This document shows, piece after piece, positions 1 through 12,169 of a stretch of 64,000 nt of DNA. Source of the DNA: Isoetes taiwanensis (Eukaryota > Streptophyta > Lycopodiopsida > Isoetales > Isoetaceae); assembly GCA_021234155.1 (NCBI GenBank), contig JAJEKV010000031.1, forward strand, positions 1,297,614-1,361,613, given 5' to 3'. Position numbers and translations under genes: made by a program. The notes beneath the pieces are model-generated. The model searched no databases and was not told the origin of the DNA. It was given only the letters and a program-made list of their open reading frames with translations. Numbering within the stretch: position 1 is the stretch's first letter; each line of letters starts with the position of its first letter.

Positions 1-1496
1 GGTGGATGGCAAGCAAAGACTAAGCAACAAGAGAGAAGAAAAAAGATGAGATGCAAGACATGGAGATAAATAGTAAGGACGAACCTTGAGAAAAAGCAAA
101 AAAAAAGAGGGGGAAAATTAACTATGGAATACAAATGGGAAAAAACCTCAATCGAACCCCGTTTACGAGCCACAAAGCGCGTCGAGATAAACAGAGACAT
201 CTAATTAGGGAAGAGCATACATGCCAACCGTACATGGAAGAACTTCCAAATTGGTGCCAACTCAGAACCACAAAGCCACAACTAGAGAAAAAAGAAATGA
301 TATGACCTAATTTAGAAGGACATCTGTGAATATTACGCGAGGAAGAACAAGGAATTGATGTCAACCAAGAAGCCTTAGTACTGAACCGAGAGAGAAAAGA
401 AGGAGAGAAGGCACCATCAGTGAGATAAGAGCATCCCTGCACCCTATGCACCATCAGTGAGAAAGTGGTGTCAACTCAAAAGCCTCCATGTTACACTGAG
501 AGAAATGGAAAGAGAACAACATAACCGAACAAGGAAAGAAACCAATTGATGCACGCATAGAATCACAATTGCTACACTCAGGAAGAGAGAGAAAATTCAT
601 TATGCAATCTCTAAAGAGAGAGAACCAATGAGAAAAAGAAAATCAACAAATTATATAGGGTGAAATAAAGTAAGAAAATCAAATAAGGAATAATAGTGAA
701 CAAAAAAACTTGAACACCAAGATGAATAAGCTTGAGACAACAAAAATAAGGGTAATAATATAACATAAATGTAGCGGAGGGAAGTAGGCTATGGAAAACC
801 ATCTATGACAATAACAAGAACTAAAGACCTATGCTACAAGAATGCTAAGGAGGTTTTGACAAGACAATTAGGCAGATCTCTTCTATTACCGTTTGCTGTT
901 TACAAGAGGAGAAGAATACTTAGAAAAGGGGTCGGAAAAAACTAAAAAGAGATTACAAAAAATAAAAACTTCGGTTGGGATGTCCAGGGGTGCATCAAGT
1001 TTGATTGGAAAAGGCTAGTTGAATACAAGAAAAAGGGAATTGCTAGGTTGCATAAGGGAATGCCTCAGGCTTGGGGGGGGGGACTGTTTGAGGATTTTAG
1101 AAAAAAAAAGCTTGCATCTACCACAAATAATTTGTTTACTCCCCAACACTGGCATTCTGATCAACAAGAGAACTCATAGGATCAATTCCCATTCTGGAAG
1201 ATTAAGCACTTTTGGTAGAAAGATTAGATTCCATCTTCTTAGACCAAATGTTCGCCAAAAACTGCTCCATATATTGTCAATAAGAAGTATGTTTGTATCT
1301 CCCATTTTGTAAGCAAATTCGGAACAGAGAAACAAACGAGTGACAACAAATATGCTAACAATGTGAGACCAAACAATGAAATGGATTGGAGGAGGTAAAA
1401 CTTAAAAATTAAACAAAGACTGGAGGAAAAATAAAATAGAATAGAATTTCTTACGATCAATTAGCCATAAGGCTATACAATTGAGCAATACCATCA
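1..1496. other. No gene recognised
   Basis: AT-rich DNA, purine-rich on the plus strand. Only short open frames without known motifs or plausible splice structure are present. I see no repeat boundary and no gene. Confidence 0.5.
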
Positions 1497-1826
1497 TTGC
1501 TACCATTCAAATGTAGCAGCACAATCAATTATCTTATTGAGAATCCAAATGCAATAGATCTAATAACAAATTTATGCATATTAGGCAGGAATATTGATTC
1601 TGATCACACATTGGATGTAAAAGCTAAAAGAAAAGTGCCCGCTGCAATACCACTACCAAGGCTGAAACTATGCTATAGACGTGCAAGTGACTATCAAAAG
1701 GCATTAAATACTAAGTTGATGGAGATTCAATGGCAAGGATCGCTAGAAGACAGAAGCAAAGCTCTTGTGAATCTCACATTCCATATTTGGGCTTACAAAA
1801 CCAAAGAGACTGAAGTGGGTCAATAG
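1497..1826 (+). pseudogene. Possible LINE ORF2 linker fragment (endonuclease to RT)
   Basis: A 109-codon open stretch contains SDH, the order PRLKLCYRRAS, and then a charged helix-like segment. The same order (SDH, an arginine-rich stretch, RRAS-like text) is seen between the endonuclease and reverse transcriptase of the GC-rich LINE at 15.4-20.4 kb, in the 17.8-17.95 kb part read on the minus strand. I infer a 5'- and 3'-truncated relic of that LINE family in plus orientation. No RT motif follows. Similarity was judged by eye and could be chance; an unrelated host exon is the alternative. Confidence 0.33.
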
Positions 1827-2734
1827 TAAGTGGTTTGACCTAAAAAGAGGGATAGAATATCTTTTATATGCAACTAAATACCTGATGTAAAATGATCGCA
1901 TCACATGAGTAATTGCTGCATCGTTGTAGTGTTCTATTTGTCAGACAAAACAGGAACAACAGATAATTTCTCATGTTTCATTTCTAGAATTCTACGTGCA
2001 AGGAACACAAAAGTTGTACCTGATGCAGACTCAATTGCATTGGTCAAATGGTTTCCATGCAATCTAATCCAATATTTGCTGGTGCTTTCTGAGATTGGCA
2101 TTGTTTTATCAATTGTACCCTGTATGCATATGATCATTTGTACACAGTAATAAAAAGGAAAGTAAAAAAAGAAAAGTTCGAAGGCAGCATTATTTACCAT
2201 ATAGAAGTAGCTTTACTTTGACAACCACATGCCCTGAATATTATGCTATTCAAGCCAGGCCCACATTAAACGATGTTCTTATACTTTGGAAAATTATCTT
2301 AGGGCCAAAAATAATTTAGTGGTGATCACATTCTGTCCAAGTATTTGAATGCAAAAATGGTCGAAAGGAGCTCCATAATGTGCCGCTCACTAAGTTCCTA
2401 ACATAACATTCATCAAGGACATACTCATAGTTCACCTTCCATCATTGCAAACTCTAAGCATAATAGTCAAATCCAGAGAGCTCTCAAATGTACCATTAAT
2501 TATTCAAGTGGCCTACTTTTTATGTTTCCTATATTTGTGCAGGCAGAAATAGTAAGAAAACCACTAACCTTCAACATTATTTCCAGTAGGAATAAGTCCA
2601 TTAGGTGATCCAGTTCAAGCATTGAACCCTTGTATATTTAAACATGCATCAAATTTATATGGCCGAAATGAAAGATTGAAAGATAGCTACTATGGCATGC
2701 ACATCGCAATGGATTCTCTGATTTGAGCTGTAGG
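1827..2734. other. No gene recognised
   Basis: AT-rich spacer. Short frames here have no recognisable motifs. Confidence 0.45.
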
Positions 2735-2895
2735 GAAAAAAAAGGAAAGCTTAGAATTTGGAAGTCATCTGCTTTTAAGGCAGTAGAGCAGACATGTGGC
2801 CCATGCCCAACCATTTTCATCACCGCTATTTGAACTCGTGACCTACTCGTCAACAAAGTCAACCCTTGACCACTCAGACAAGTTTTGAACTGTGC
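2735..2895 (-). mobile_element. tRNA-derived SINE
   Basis: Read on the minus strand, 2880-2861 gives a Pol III A-box-like stretch (TGTCTGAGTGGTCAAGGG) and 2843-2828 a B-box-like stretch (GGTCACGAGTTCAAAT), spaced as in a tRNA gene. About 90 bp of unrelated body follows, ending near a T-rich run at 2735-2745. This A box, B box and body order is that of a plant SINE with a tRNA-related head. The head does not fold as an intact tRNA cloverleaf by inspection, so it is not called a tRNA gene. I did not find target-site duplications and both ends are approximate. Confidence 0.5.
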
Positions 2896-2974
2896 TTGAA
2901 GAGCGATAGATTTTATATCTAATATAATATAATAAGAGTTTGAAGGCATATAAACACAATGTACTAAAGTCGGA

Positions 2975-3250
2975 AGTGATAAGGTAAGGTTATCGATCCG
3001 GCCAAGGCTGATAACCAAAATTGCGTGATTGAGGATGTACATCTGAGGCCAGATATTTGGTAGGTAAGGCTAGTCAAGGACGTACAACTGAGGCCACGCA
3101 TTTTTAGTTATCAGCCGAGACGAAAGCCGATAACCACCTTATCGGCCTTATATGAGTGGAACAGTACTGATAACTATTTATCAGTCTACACCAATAATGA
3201 TAACCAAAAAAACAAGGACTCTCCCTTTACACTAAAGAGTCGGATAAGGT
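2975..3250. other. Cluster of GATAA/TTATC motifs
   Basis: About ten GATAA or TTATC words occur in roughly 275 bp, most inside longer words such as CTGATAACC, CCGATAACC, GTTATCAGCC and CTTATCGG, in both orientations. It may be a decayed short repeat or a binding-site cluster. No gene was found directly beside it. Confidence 0.35.
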
Positions 3251-4240
3251 GTTTTTGAGTGTTTTTGTGGAAGGCAAAAGGGCTTTTAATCCAAAAATAT
3301 TTTTTTTTTGGCATACCATTGGTTTTCCAATGATCTGAATTAAGGAAGCAACTTCCTTTTGGCCGTTGGATTCTATCATATTAGGAGGTTGCCAGTAGTT
3401 GTAAGTCAAGGCTCCTCAGATAAAAAGCTCTGAATTTTGCTATCATGAATTTTTGCAGGAAAGCTCGTGGTAGAGCTTCTTACATGAGGTTGCTTGAATG
3501 AAGAAGGGAGATTGCTAGAGAGTAGCTCTACTGTTGTTGCCAGGGCATTCGCAAGCCTTCCTAATTTTGCAGTCCTTTACTTCCATTACAAGAACTTTGT
3601 AGAAATAGAGAATGTTCCAAAATGCAGGATGCATGCACTCTGCATCTGGTTATTGGGAAGAAGAGAGGCAGGCTAAAGAAGGTCAAAGATTTTCCAAAGA
3701 AGGGGTTAGAAAGAGGGATGAGAAACTGAAGCAGAGAGGGAAGAAGAAAAGGCAATTGGAAACCAAACATGCGCAAAAAAGAAAAGGAAAAAATAATCTT
3801 GTTGTGGTTGTTTATGGTTTTTACGATTCATGATTGCTATAAAGCATATTTCATCAGGTTGAAATGGTTTATATGACATTTTGTAGGCCGAGGATTTTTT
3901 ATCTTCTTTAATTTTCGCCAACCCCCCAAAAAAATGATATCTTCCATAAACAACCACAAAACTCATTGGCAATGACTCATTGGCGAAAGGAAAGAAATGA
4001 TTTTGTTCTCAATGTGAAAATGTCCACGTAAAACAATATCGGCGCGTACACTAGCTACGCTTGCCACTGATCAGGAAAAATGTTGGCATTATCTAAAAGG
4101 TTTTTGAATAGGAAGAAATAGCCAGCAATAACAGTTCAGTAATTGATGGAGTAGAAAATGTGGCTGATATCGATAATGCTTTCAGATGGTGGTATGCATC
4201 ACTAGAAAAAACAAGAAAAGCATAAAGAAATGGATAGATA
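3251..4240. other. No gene recognised
   Basis: Short overlapping frames around 3494-3972 are lysine/glutamate-rich or hydrophobic and match nothing I know. No splice structure is supported. Confidence 0.4.
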
Positions 4241-4290
4241 TTATTTTAACGTCCACGAAGACCCTACAATGGGCCATGGAACGAGTCTAT
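4241..4290 (-). mobile_element. 3'-end relic of the simple-tail LINE family
   Basis: On the minus strand the order CCATGG, GGGTCTTCGTGGACG, TTAAAATA parallels the last ~50 bp of the LINE 3' ends at 15.4 and 23.6 kb (CCCATAG, GGTCTCCGTGGACG, ATAAAAATA). It is a strongly 5'-truncated copy. The tail is not clear. Confidence 0.35.
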
Positions 4291-5305
4291 CCATAGTGCG
4301 ACTCTGGGCAAAAGAAAAGAGGCAAAGAAAATGTAAGATCTTGTAGATCCTCCATCTATAAAGGAAGATTTGCCTGTAATGCTACACTTCATCTATATGG
4401 ACTGCTTACCTGAGGCCTTGAACAACACATTTAACCTTGAGAGCTCATGGAGGAGATGTTTACACAGCCAGCAAAAGCTTGCAAAGTGCTCAAGGTCAAG
4501 ACTCGAGTGACCTCGACTCCCTGATGAACCCATTGTCCATGTAATTCTTCCACTTTTCATTAATAGGTGTTTGGTTAGTTCATGTTATATCTGCAAACAC
4601 CTGTAGAACATCCAATACAACTAGTTAGTTCCATTGTGACTCAAAAAACTGTTACAACTCTTACATGAAGAGTGTACCTACCCTTTGATTTACCTACCCT
4701 TGCATGAAGTTGAATTTAAGGTAGAAGTTGTCTATGTAAACAGGAGGTTATGGTGTGTCCATCAGAGTTGTAGCTCACTTGGCATGGGCATTAGGCCACT
4801 CTAGCATGTTTTTCATTCATTTAAACTATTTCAATTCATTCCATTCCAGTTAAAACCTTTGTTATAAAATGTTGCATGTCTCTCTAGCTTGACATGATGG
4901 ATATTTAAGCATTATAGAGAATGACATAGGCATTGTGTCTTGTACAAATTTGCCCTGTTCAAATGGATTTGAATATGTATAGGACTGTTCTGTGGCATCA
5001 TCTCTGTGTTCGTGTTTGTTATTAAGGTTGTCATTCTTAGCAGTCCATGTATTTGCATAATTGTAAAGGTCTGGCCCTATGGAGGAATTTGACTTTTATA
5101 TATTATTAGACCATAATACACTTATTTATCCTCCTTGGCCATCATTGTTTATGCTTTGCCTTTCATTATCTGAAATCAATCTAATAACATACTTATTATA
5201 TCATATGCAGGTGGACAATTCAAATCCTAGATGTTAATGGATTCTTAGTATTGTTTTTGGTTCTTATATGGCATATGCATGGCAAGTTTCCCAGAGATCC
5301 AGATT
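4291..5305. other. No gene recognised
   Basis: AT-rich spacer without a supported gene. Confidence 0.45.
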
Positions 5306-6725
5306 TTTTTTTTTTTTTGAGGGTAAGTTATGTATATGTATATAGAAAGTTGAAAAGTTATGTACAACAGATACCCTTCAGAGGGTAAATAGAACAATAA
5401 GCTTGTTCCAGGGGGTCAGATCACCTGTACTATAGAGGGCATCCACTCGTCTTCTCCACCTCTAGGGTACTATAAGGGAAAACTCCTCTCGTCTCCCAGG
5501 GGCGGGTACTACAGAGAGATGCAGTTCCATTCCAGTGTTAGATCCCTTTATCAATTCTTAATCTTGGATAGTTAGAGAATCTGAACCACCACCTGTGGCC
5601 ACTTCACCAACATCATTCTCATTATCCACCCAACGGCACTTAAAGAAGGAATAAAACCCCACCAGTGTCCCTATTCTATCAAGCCCCTTATTGTAATCCT
5701 TGCCTTTGTTTCTATGATGTGACAAAGCCATCAGAGCAACTTCCAGATTGAAGGAGTTTTTTAGCTTCATGATAGAGACTTGTTGACCACCTAAAGTTAC
5801 ACTGCACCGATGCTTCCAAATCACCCAGAGTGCCAGATTCACCAGGGAGGCTTCTATGCAGCATTTGTTTGAAACCAATATCAGCCCTGGCCAAACCAGT
5901 TGGTGCATCATAAGCCCAATAATAGGACAAACCCACTGCCAGAACTCCATACACGTGGGCAGAAGAAGAGATGCTCAGTAGATTCTGTGGCTAGACAACC
6001 AAGTGGACATCTGTCCTCCACTATGATACCCTTGTTAAACAAACTTTCCTTTGTATTGAGTCCCCCTTGAAGAGCTATCCATCTAAAGAACTGGATCTTC
6101 CTGGAACAGATAGACTTCCATGAGTTAGCTAAAACATTTTTAGCAACTAAATTGCTCATCCCTAGCCTTTCCTCAGCTTTCAGGGGACTGTCCTGGCATA
6201 TAGCACCATAAATCTTAGCCACACTATAGTGTGTTTGCCCATCAAGTAGCCACTTCTCACAAGGCCCCATAGTACCAGATATATTGGTAGCATTCCATAA
6301 AATTTCCTTCAATATTTTACGGTCTCCTTCTCCGGGAGCCTGAATTCTGTCCCTGAACGTAGACCAGCAGATCCATCTACCATTGACCCAAAGTTGTTGC
6401 AATATAGTTATTCCACAACTCTTCCATTTGATAAAAATACGAGGATGTGATAGAGCCAAAGGGAGACCATTTCTCTCCCAGACCTTAATGTTCCAAAATA
6501 AGCTAAATCCACCTGCATTTTTAGGAGGATCCATGGGAGTGAACAGATGTAGCACAAGTCCCCAAGCCTGGAGGATCTTTCTCATCCCTGAGGATGTACT
6601 AGGGGCCACCTTAAAGCCATAATATAGGGCACCCAGCTCGTCTCTAGGGAGGGAAGGTTTGTGTAGGAGCTTGCCTCGCTTCAACCAGTAAGATACAAAT
6701 TTTAAAGCAGGCATTAGAAAAAATA
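5306..6725 (-). mobile_element. 5'-truncated L1-like LINE (zf-RVT end of ORF2)
   Basis: Minus-strand copy ending in a T-run at 5308-5321, which is the poly(A) tail of the element. The 6714-5908 frame covers the region after the RT and the zinc-binding module: LFWN, PLALSHPRI, LWVNGRW, then CSRKIQFFRW and CPLGCL..EHLFFCP. A second frame (5950-5558) carries the WVIWKHR..GG terminal segment, so one frameshift lies near 5910-5950. This is the zf-RVT family found after plant LINE reverse transcriptases. The same blocks occur in the full-length LINE at 31-38.8 kb, so both belong to one lineage. The 5' truncation is near 6725, just upstream of the block equivalent to FITYWL in the full copy. It is dead. 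Confidence 0.85.
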
Positions 6726-8096
6726 TGGGGTCTCAAATGGTCCCAATATGGAAATTCAAAAAATACACGTCAGTTTTTTGCTATAGCCAATGAGAGAGAG
6801 TGTCCTTTGTTTCTAATGCATATTACGTGGCAAGGCTATAGTTCCATTTTTAAACTTGGCATCCACATGTCTCTTTTTAAGTGGTCACGTTTTTTTATGA
6901 CCATTGCCTAATCTACTGAAGGATACTCGAATCTTTCAATATTTCTTGAGATTCTAAAACCCCAAAAAAATATGTCTCGATTCTTGTCCTCCACATTTTC
7001 TCGAACCAAGTGATGCGATGATACCCATTCGGATCCCAATCGAACCCATTTCCAACTTACCATTTCCCGCTTACCATTTCCCGCTTTGCGTTTTCCTATT
7101 CTCTATATCCCTTTCCTGGATGCAGCTAGAATTATCTCATTGCTGGATGCAAGCCAGGATTAGCTTGAACCATTTCTTGCTCCGTCTCCATCTTTTTTAT
7201 GCCTCTCTTTCTACTTTTTCTCCGTTATGGCAAGCTTTGAGGTCTGCATGACTATGGAAGCTGCTCATTCTGGTAACTTTTCCCTTGACGCTTTATGTTT
7301 TTTGTATTTTACATACATTTTTCCTATGCCTTTTGTAGATTCTGTTTCTTTTTAGATTGGTCTTAAGCAATGATAATCATTTTGCAGAGATTCTGGAGAT
7401 AGCTATAATGCTCAAAGTATTGCAAGAGATTCTTTTCGAGCAGGTTAAACAGAGAAATTTTTAATGAGTGGGAGGATTTTTTTTTCTCTTTTATTTTCGC
7501 AGATCTAATGGTAATACAGGTTCAACTCCTGAAATTGTGTTTGGGATCTGCATACGTTGATAGCTAAAAGCAGTTTTCAGGATCAACATTATCATACGGT
7601 CCACTTTGAATCTACTCATAGATTTTCCACATAATACCTTTTGAATATGGCATGATCATCCTATCATAAATCAGGCTTCCTGATATTGCAGCTTTTGGAA
7701 TTCTTTGATCTTATTTTAACTTTATGCAAATAAGAAAAATCACGCATTTGTTGCAATGCATAAAACATGCAACAACTAGCATATTGAAGAATCTCTGCAC
7801 TGCTCATTCTAACTATAGTTTTTTAGTCTGCATTGCTCCCCATCCTGCTCCTGCTCACATTTTTATGATGTTCCACTATCAGAGTTTATACGAGACAATA
7901 GACCTAAGAACGTGTGGCATGCTTAGTAGATATGCCATTGGATCTTTCTCTTTCTATAGTAATGGCTAGAAATATATAACTGGAAGTTAAAGAAAATTCA
8001 TTTTATTTTCCCTTAGGAGGCCCATATTAGACCCCATATTTTCTCTAATGAGATGAATTAGAGGACTCACCTTGTAATGTACGCCAAACAAATTTG
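6726..8096. other. No gene recognised
   Basis: AT-rich spacer with pyrimidine-rich stretches near 7020-7250 and 7480. No supported gene or element boundary. Confidence 0.45.
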
Positions 8097-8097
8097 G

Positions 8098-8230
8098 AAG
8101 CCCGCGACCCTTTTTGTGGGCAAGTTTTGTCAAAAGAAATGACTTGAAGGAATCGAGGTCCGTTTTGAAGCCCGCGACCCTTTTTGTGTGCAAGTTTTGT
8201 GCAGCAGACAGCTTGAAGGAATCGGATATG
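8098..8230. repeat. Tandem duplication, 69-bp period
   Basis: The word GAAGCCCGCGACCCTTTTTG starts at 8098 and again at 8167. Flanking CAAGTTTTGT and CTTGAAGGAATCG are also repeated, giving two adjacent ~69-bp units with a few differences. Confidence 0.8.
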
Positions 8231-8490
8231 CAAGCCATGCATATATTTTTCTTGGACCTTGGCCGCCACAAAGGCATGAATCGGATGAAGCAGGGTTTTC
8301 GGCCATGGCTTGACGGCAGGCTTAATGCTTTGGTTTTTTTTTGTTATTTTGTGGGATGAGTTCAGAACAGGAAGGCGACCTGCGAGTTTCTTTGCCAGGA
8401 AGATTCTGGGGCTCTGATGAGGCCATCGCGACCTAGAGATTCAAATCCTCTGGCCCCGATGTCAAAAGTTCATGTGCTTGTTTTCTTTCT

Positions 8491-8550
8491 TTTACGCACG
8501 GCCCTGATGTAGGAAGTTCCTTTACGCACGGCCCTGATGTTGGAAATTCC
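8491..8550. repeat. Tandem duplication, 30-bp period
   Basis: Two adjacent 30-bp units begin TTTACGCACGGCCCTGATGT at 8491 and 8521. They differ at two or three positions near the unit end. Confidence 0.8.
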
Positions 8551-8579
8551 TGTGCTTGCTTTCTTTCTTTTTCGCAGGG

Positions 8580-8581
<2 letters not shown>

Positions 8582-8617
<36 letters not shown>
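8582..8617. repeat. (GT)n microsatellite
   Basis: Uninterrupted GT dinucleotide run of about 18 units. Histidine/threonine frames read across it are artefacts. Confidence 0.95.
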
Positions 8618-8618
<1 letters not shown>

Positions 8619-8619
8619 C

Positions 8620-8826
8620 ATTCCAAAGCTGTTGGCGCTTTTTGCGCTTCAACCATATGTTCGTTCTAGACCATTGTGATTGGAAAGGAGGCTTCGTCTG
8701 AAAATTCTAATGGCCTTTGATTTGGAATATGATATGGATATTCGTCAAATCAAAGGTCCAAATATAAAGATGCAAGAGAACCCATAAAGATGTGAAATAA
8801 CGATCCCTAATAACGCTATATAATCT
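8620..8826 (+). repeat. 3'-terminal fragment of the ~1.05-kb retroposon family
   Basis: This stretch parallels 9755-9917 and 44565-44746. Shared landmarks in order are AACCATATGT, GACCATTG, AATGGCCTTTGATTTGG, then an AT-rich AAAGATGCA segment. The complete copy at 8838-9917 starts 11 bp downstream, so that copy landed in or beside the tail of this older fragment. Confidence 0.6.
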
Positions 8827-8837
8827 AGGCCTATAAT

Positions 8838-9917
8838 GCATAAACTTCCAATTATTTCGTTTGGTATTTGGGGGCGGTATTTCTGGCATGGTTGGGCCTA
8901 GGTTTCAAGGGTGTATATATCTGAAATAGTATGCCGACGGTATTTTTTGAAGGGGTTTGAGCTAGAGAGAATGTCCTTCGTTTCAGTATTTCTCATTCCT
9001 TACCGATGGAGTGGGTGTTCATATGGATTTGCTGTCGCATGGTGCGAATTTAGAAGGATAAGATAGCATGATGATTTCTAATTTCGGCAGAGCAGGGGCG
9101 TGCATTCTGAGGGCAGAGCCTTTTCCATTATTTCTTTTTGCAAGGGAGTTTGGGTGTGTTCTTGGAGAGTTTGGCTGTGCTTATGGGTGTGTTCTGAGCA
9201 AAGGTAAGCAATGACAGAAGATTTTGTAGATTGTGCCGACATGAGGTTTTGTAGATTGTGGCATCAGCCACATAACCCTGCTTTCCTCTACGGTTTCAAG
9301 CTTTAATAACCAAGTGGAACAGATTTAGTCCGAGAGTTAAACAACATGTGCTTTGATTTGCTCCCGGCTCTTCAAATTCCTCAGTTTGTGAGCAAAGTTT
9401 CGAGCCCCCGTATGCCAAAATTGGAGTTGCAGAAGACCCCACAAAAGAAAGCTCATAGGGCATACCAATCCTTGGAGAAACTTCCCCAGACCAATTTCGA
9501 TCTCTGTTTCTGCTCTGGCGTAGGTGGGCGCTCATTCTAATCAAGCACACTGCAGGTAGATTTGGGTTTGCATGCATCTCTGTTTCTGTTTTGGCGTAGG
9601 TGGACGCTCCTCATTCTAATCAAGCACACTGCAGGTAGATTTGGGTTTGCATGCAAGTAGAGCCGGGGATTGGTTTCGACAGGGTAGAGCAGGGGATGCC
9701 AGGGCACACCGGCAGTCCGGTTGGGCACAGGCTGCCTGTGCTTTTTTTTTTTTTTGCTTCTAACCATGTGTTGTGTTTGGACCATTGGAAGTGGTAGGCG
9801 CTGACAAAAAATTTAATGGCCTTTGATTTGGGATAGAACACGAAATATTCCAGGGATCAATGGTCAAAAATTAAAGATGCAAAAAACCGGATAATAAAGA
9901 ATGAATAAATATGAACA
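8838..9917 (+). mobile_element. ~1.08-kb retroposon-like element, copy B
   Basis: The 11-bp word AGGCCTATAAT flanks the unit directly at 8827-8837 and 9918-9928, as expected of a target-site duplication. Inside, the left end (TTATTTCGTTTGGTATTTGG, then CTGGCATGGTTGGGCCTAG) and the right end (TAACCATGTG, GACCATTGGAAGTGG, GGCCTTTGATTTGG) match the copy at 43714-44746 in the same order. No coding frame is shared. A direct repeat of about 75 bp near 9505-9655, containing CTGCAGGTAGATTTGGGTTT, is internal. The variable duplication length and the lack of terminal repeats suggest reverse transcription by a LINE. The family is not one I recognise. Confidence 0.65.
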
Positions 9918-9928
9918 AGGCCTATAAT

Positions 9929-10411
9929 AAGCTATAATTGACTTTATGAAAATAGCAAAATTTTCTTAAGAATCCAATGCCAATAAATAATATTTTACAA
10001 TCTCTTCCTTCCTTTAAATCTACAGGCTCCGTTAAGAGGGGGAAGGGAGGATGGCAGAAACGTCATTTCAATTAGGTGGCATAGGACAAAGAACATCAAT
10101 GACAAAGTCCAATTTGGTTTGTTGGTCGATGCTAAACTTGAGAGAGACTCTGGAAACAATATAGAACACACGCAAGCTCTGCAATTGGCGTCTAAGCAAT
10201 TTTCATAAGAAAAAATGGTTTATATATTTCTTAACAAGATGCATAGCTCCAATAACCAAAATGTAACCTTTTCGAAAGTGGATATTTACATAAAACAATC
10301 AGATGACAATGCTCGAGCATCATATATAAATTTCTTCTGTAATGACATGCACTATTGCCAATTAGAAAATTAAATGCAATGAGTTCCCTTGAGAATGGTT
10401 TGCCAAGGTGC
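9929..10411 (-). other. Spacer and probable 3' UTR of the Rab gene
   Basis: AT-rich sequence downstream of the Rab stop codon. The gene-proximal part (about 10230-10411) is presumably 3' UTR. I see no other gene. Confidence 0.4.
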
Positions 10412-12169
10412 TCAAGAACAACAACCACTTTTTTGCTGAAGAGGCTTCCCATTGAGTGGCACGGTGCTTGGCTTACTACTATTCAAAGCTGGTTGGCTTG
10501 CCATCCTGTAAGAAATTCACAAGACGTTGAACAATGTTCATATAATCCTGACATTACTCAAACCAGCCGTGAACCAAGATAGATCGTACCTGTTTTTTAT
10601 CTCAGCAGCCATGGTCATAAATGCCTGTTCAACGTTTGTAGCATTTTTTGCACTAGTCTCCAAGAATGGGATACCAATCTCATCAGCAAAAGCCTGTACA
10701 AAAATTAAACAGTTCCTTATTTTATCACAACTTCTCACATCAGTTACAGTTCACAGTCAGTATACGATATTACCTTAGCTGTCTGGTAATCAACAACCTT
10801 TTTTGATGTAAGATCACTTTTATTTCCAACAAGCAATTTGTTTACGTTCTCACTTGCATAACGATCAATTTCATTCAGCCACTGCTTGACGTTGTTGAAG
10901 CTCTCCTGATCGGTCACGTCATATACAACCTGAAGGATGCGGTACAAAGATGTGTGAATGTCAGATTAAATGTTCATGTTTTCTAACATCTGGGTTAGAG
11001 TACATAGGTACGCAAAGGCTTAATAGTTCTAAAAAGATGTCACAAAACTAAATAACCAATTTACAATTCCCCATATCTAGTTTCCATAAAAACTTTGAAT
11101 CCTTGGAAAGTGTAAGTGGTTAGCAATATACAATGATGCCATGGGCTCCTCGATAGTAACTACTTGTAATGGTCCTGAACCGCTCCTGCCCTGCAGTATC
11201 CCACTGAATAACAAAGGCTCTTAGCAGTTGGAAAGTATACCTTGGAAATAAACCATTTCGACATCTACATGCTTACAATCTGAAGCTTGATTGTCTTTCC
11301 GTCCAACTCAACAGTCCTAATTTTCTGTTGCAAAAAGGAATTTATAATCAGTCTCTTTCCGTGTATAAACATTATTCCTAATGTTAAAACTGTTGAACAG
11401 AAAAGTTATAGTGGGAATGACTTACAAAATCAACACCAATAGTACTAATATAGCTCTCAAGGTAGGAATCATCCTGCACATTTGACAGACATCAGCAACT
11501 ATGACTATTTGATGTAATACAACATCTGTTACTCACCGCAAATCTCAACAATAGGCAGGACTTTCCAACACCAGAGTCACCGATAAGGAGTAGCTTGAAA
11601 AGATAATCACTATGTCAAAAAAAATGTTAGTTTCAAACCTCTGCATATAACATGCTGATCCTCCATATATAAAACTCGATAGGAACAACTACTGCCCTAA
11701 TGTTTCAAATGAGATTTATTCAGACGTTTGTTAAGGCAAATGAAACCCTGCAACCATAATTCCATACATACTGAATCTCATAGATCTTGAAGGGCACAGA
11801 ATACATAGCCTTACATCAATTTACAGAATGCCCACTGCAAAATCGTCGTAAATATAGCATTAAGCCGTTTAAGGGAGTTGACCTCAACTAACTTGAAATA
11901 TAATTGAAGATGCCTAAAAAACGCAAAATTACTTGGCCCACCGAAATGGAAGCACCGGCATTATGCCATGGAATTATACGAGTACAAGCTTCACCTACCT
12001 TTCAACATGCAAATCATATTCCAAACCAAAACCATTCGAGCAAGTGGATCTTGGCAACTTAGAACAAATAGGCGAAAAACTTGCAAATCATAATTTGAAA
12101 GAAAGCAACAGATCTAGTTGAAAACAAACGCGAAAGAAGTGACAGATTCACTCACTACTCAGGATTCAT
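10412..12169 (-). CDS. RABD2: RABD2-type (Rab1/Ypt1) small GTPase, 8 coding exons
   Basis: Rab1-class GTPases switch between GDP and GTP to direct ER-to-Golgi vesicle transport. The minus-strand exons are 12169-12156, 11609-11537, 11473-11426, 11324-11277, 11203-11132, 10929-10774, 10693-10590 and 10505-10412. Each junction has GT and AG, and the phases join to give 202 residues, close to the usual ~203. Visible motifs are MNPEYDYLFK at the start, P-loop GDSGVGKS (15-22), effector [10 protein letters not shown] (36-45), WDTAGQE (62-68), NKSD (121-124), ETSAK (149-153) and a C-terminal SGCCS for double geranylgeranylation. NKSD replaces the more usual NKCD, a tolerated position. Sequence such as [20 protein letters not shown] places it with RABD2 rather than RABD1. 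The start codon follows family convention; the first exon is only 14 coding bases, so the gene is easily missed. It appears intact. Confidence 0.95.

Noticed and set aside
1239-1460. Small membrane proteins from hydrophobic frames in AT-rich DNA (also 611-802, 21850-22203, 29566-29937)
   Set aside because: AT-rich sequence yields Phe/Leu/Ile-rich frames by chance; no supporting motif, splice structure or repeat conservation.
2828-2880. A tRNA gene on the minus strand
   Set aside because: A and B boxes are present, but an acceptor stem and anticodon arm are not evident and an unrelated body follows; called a SINE.
8433-8652. Histidine/threonine-rich proteins
   Set aside because: They are translations of the (GT)n microsatellite and neighbouring tandem repeats.
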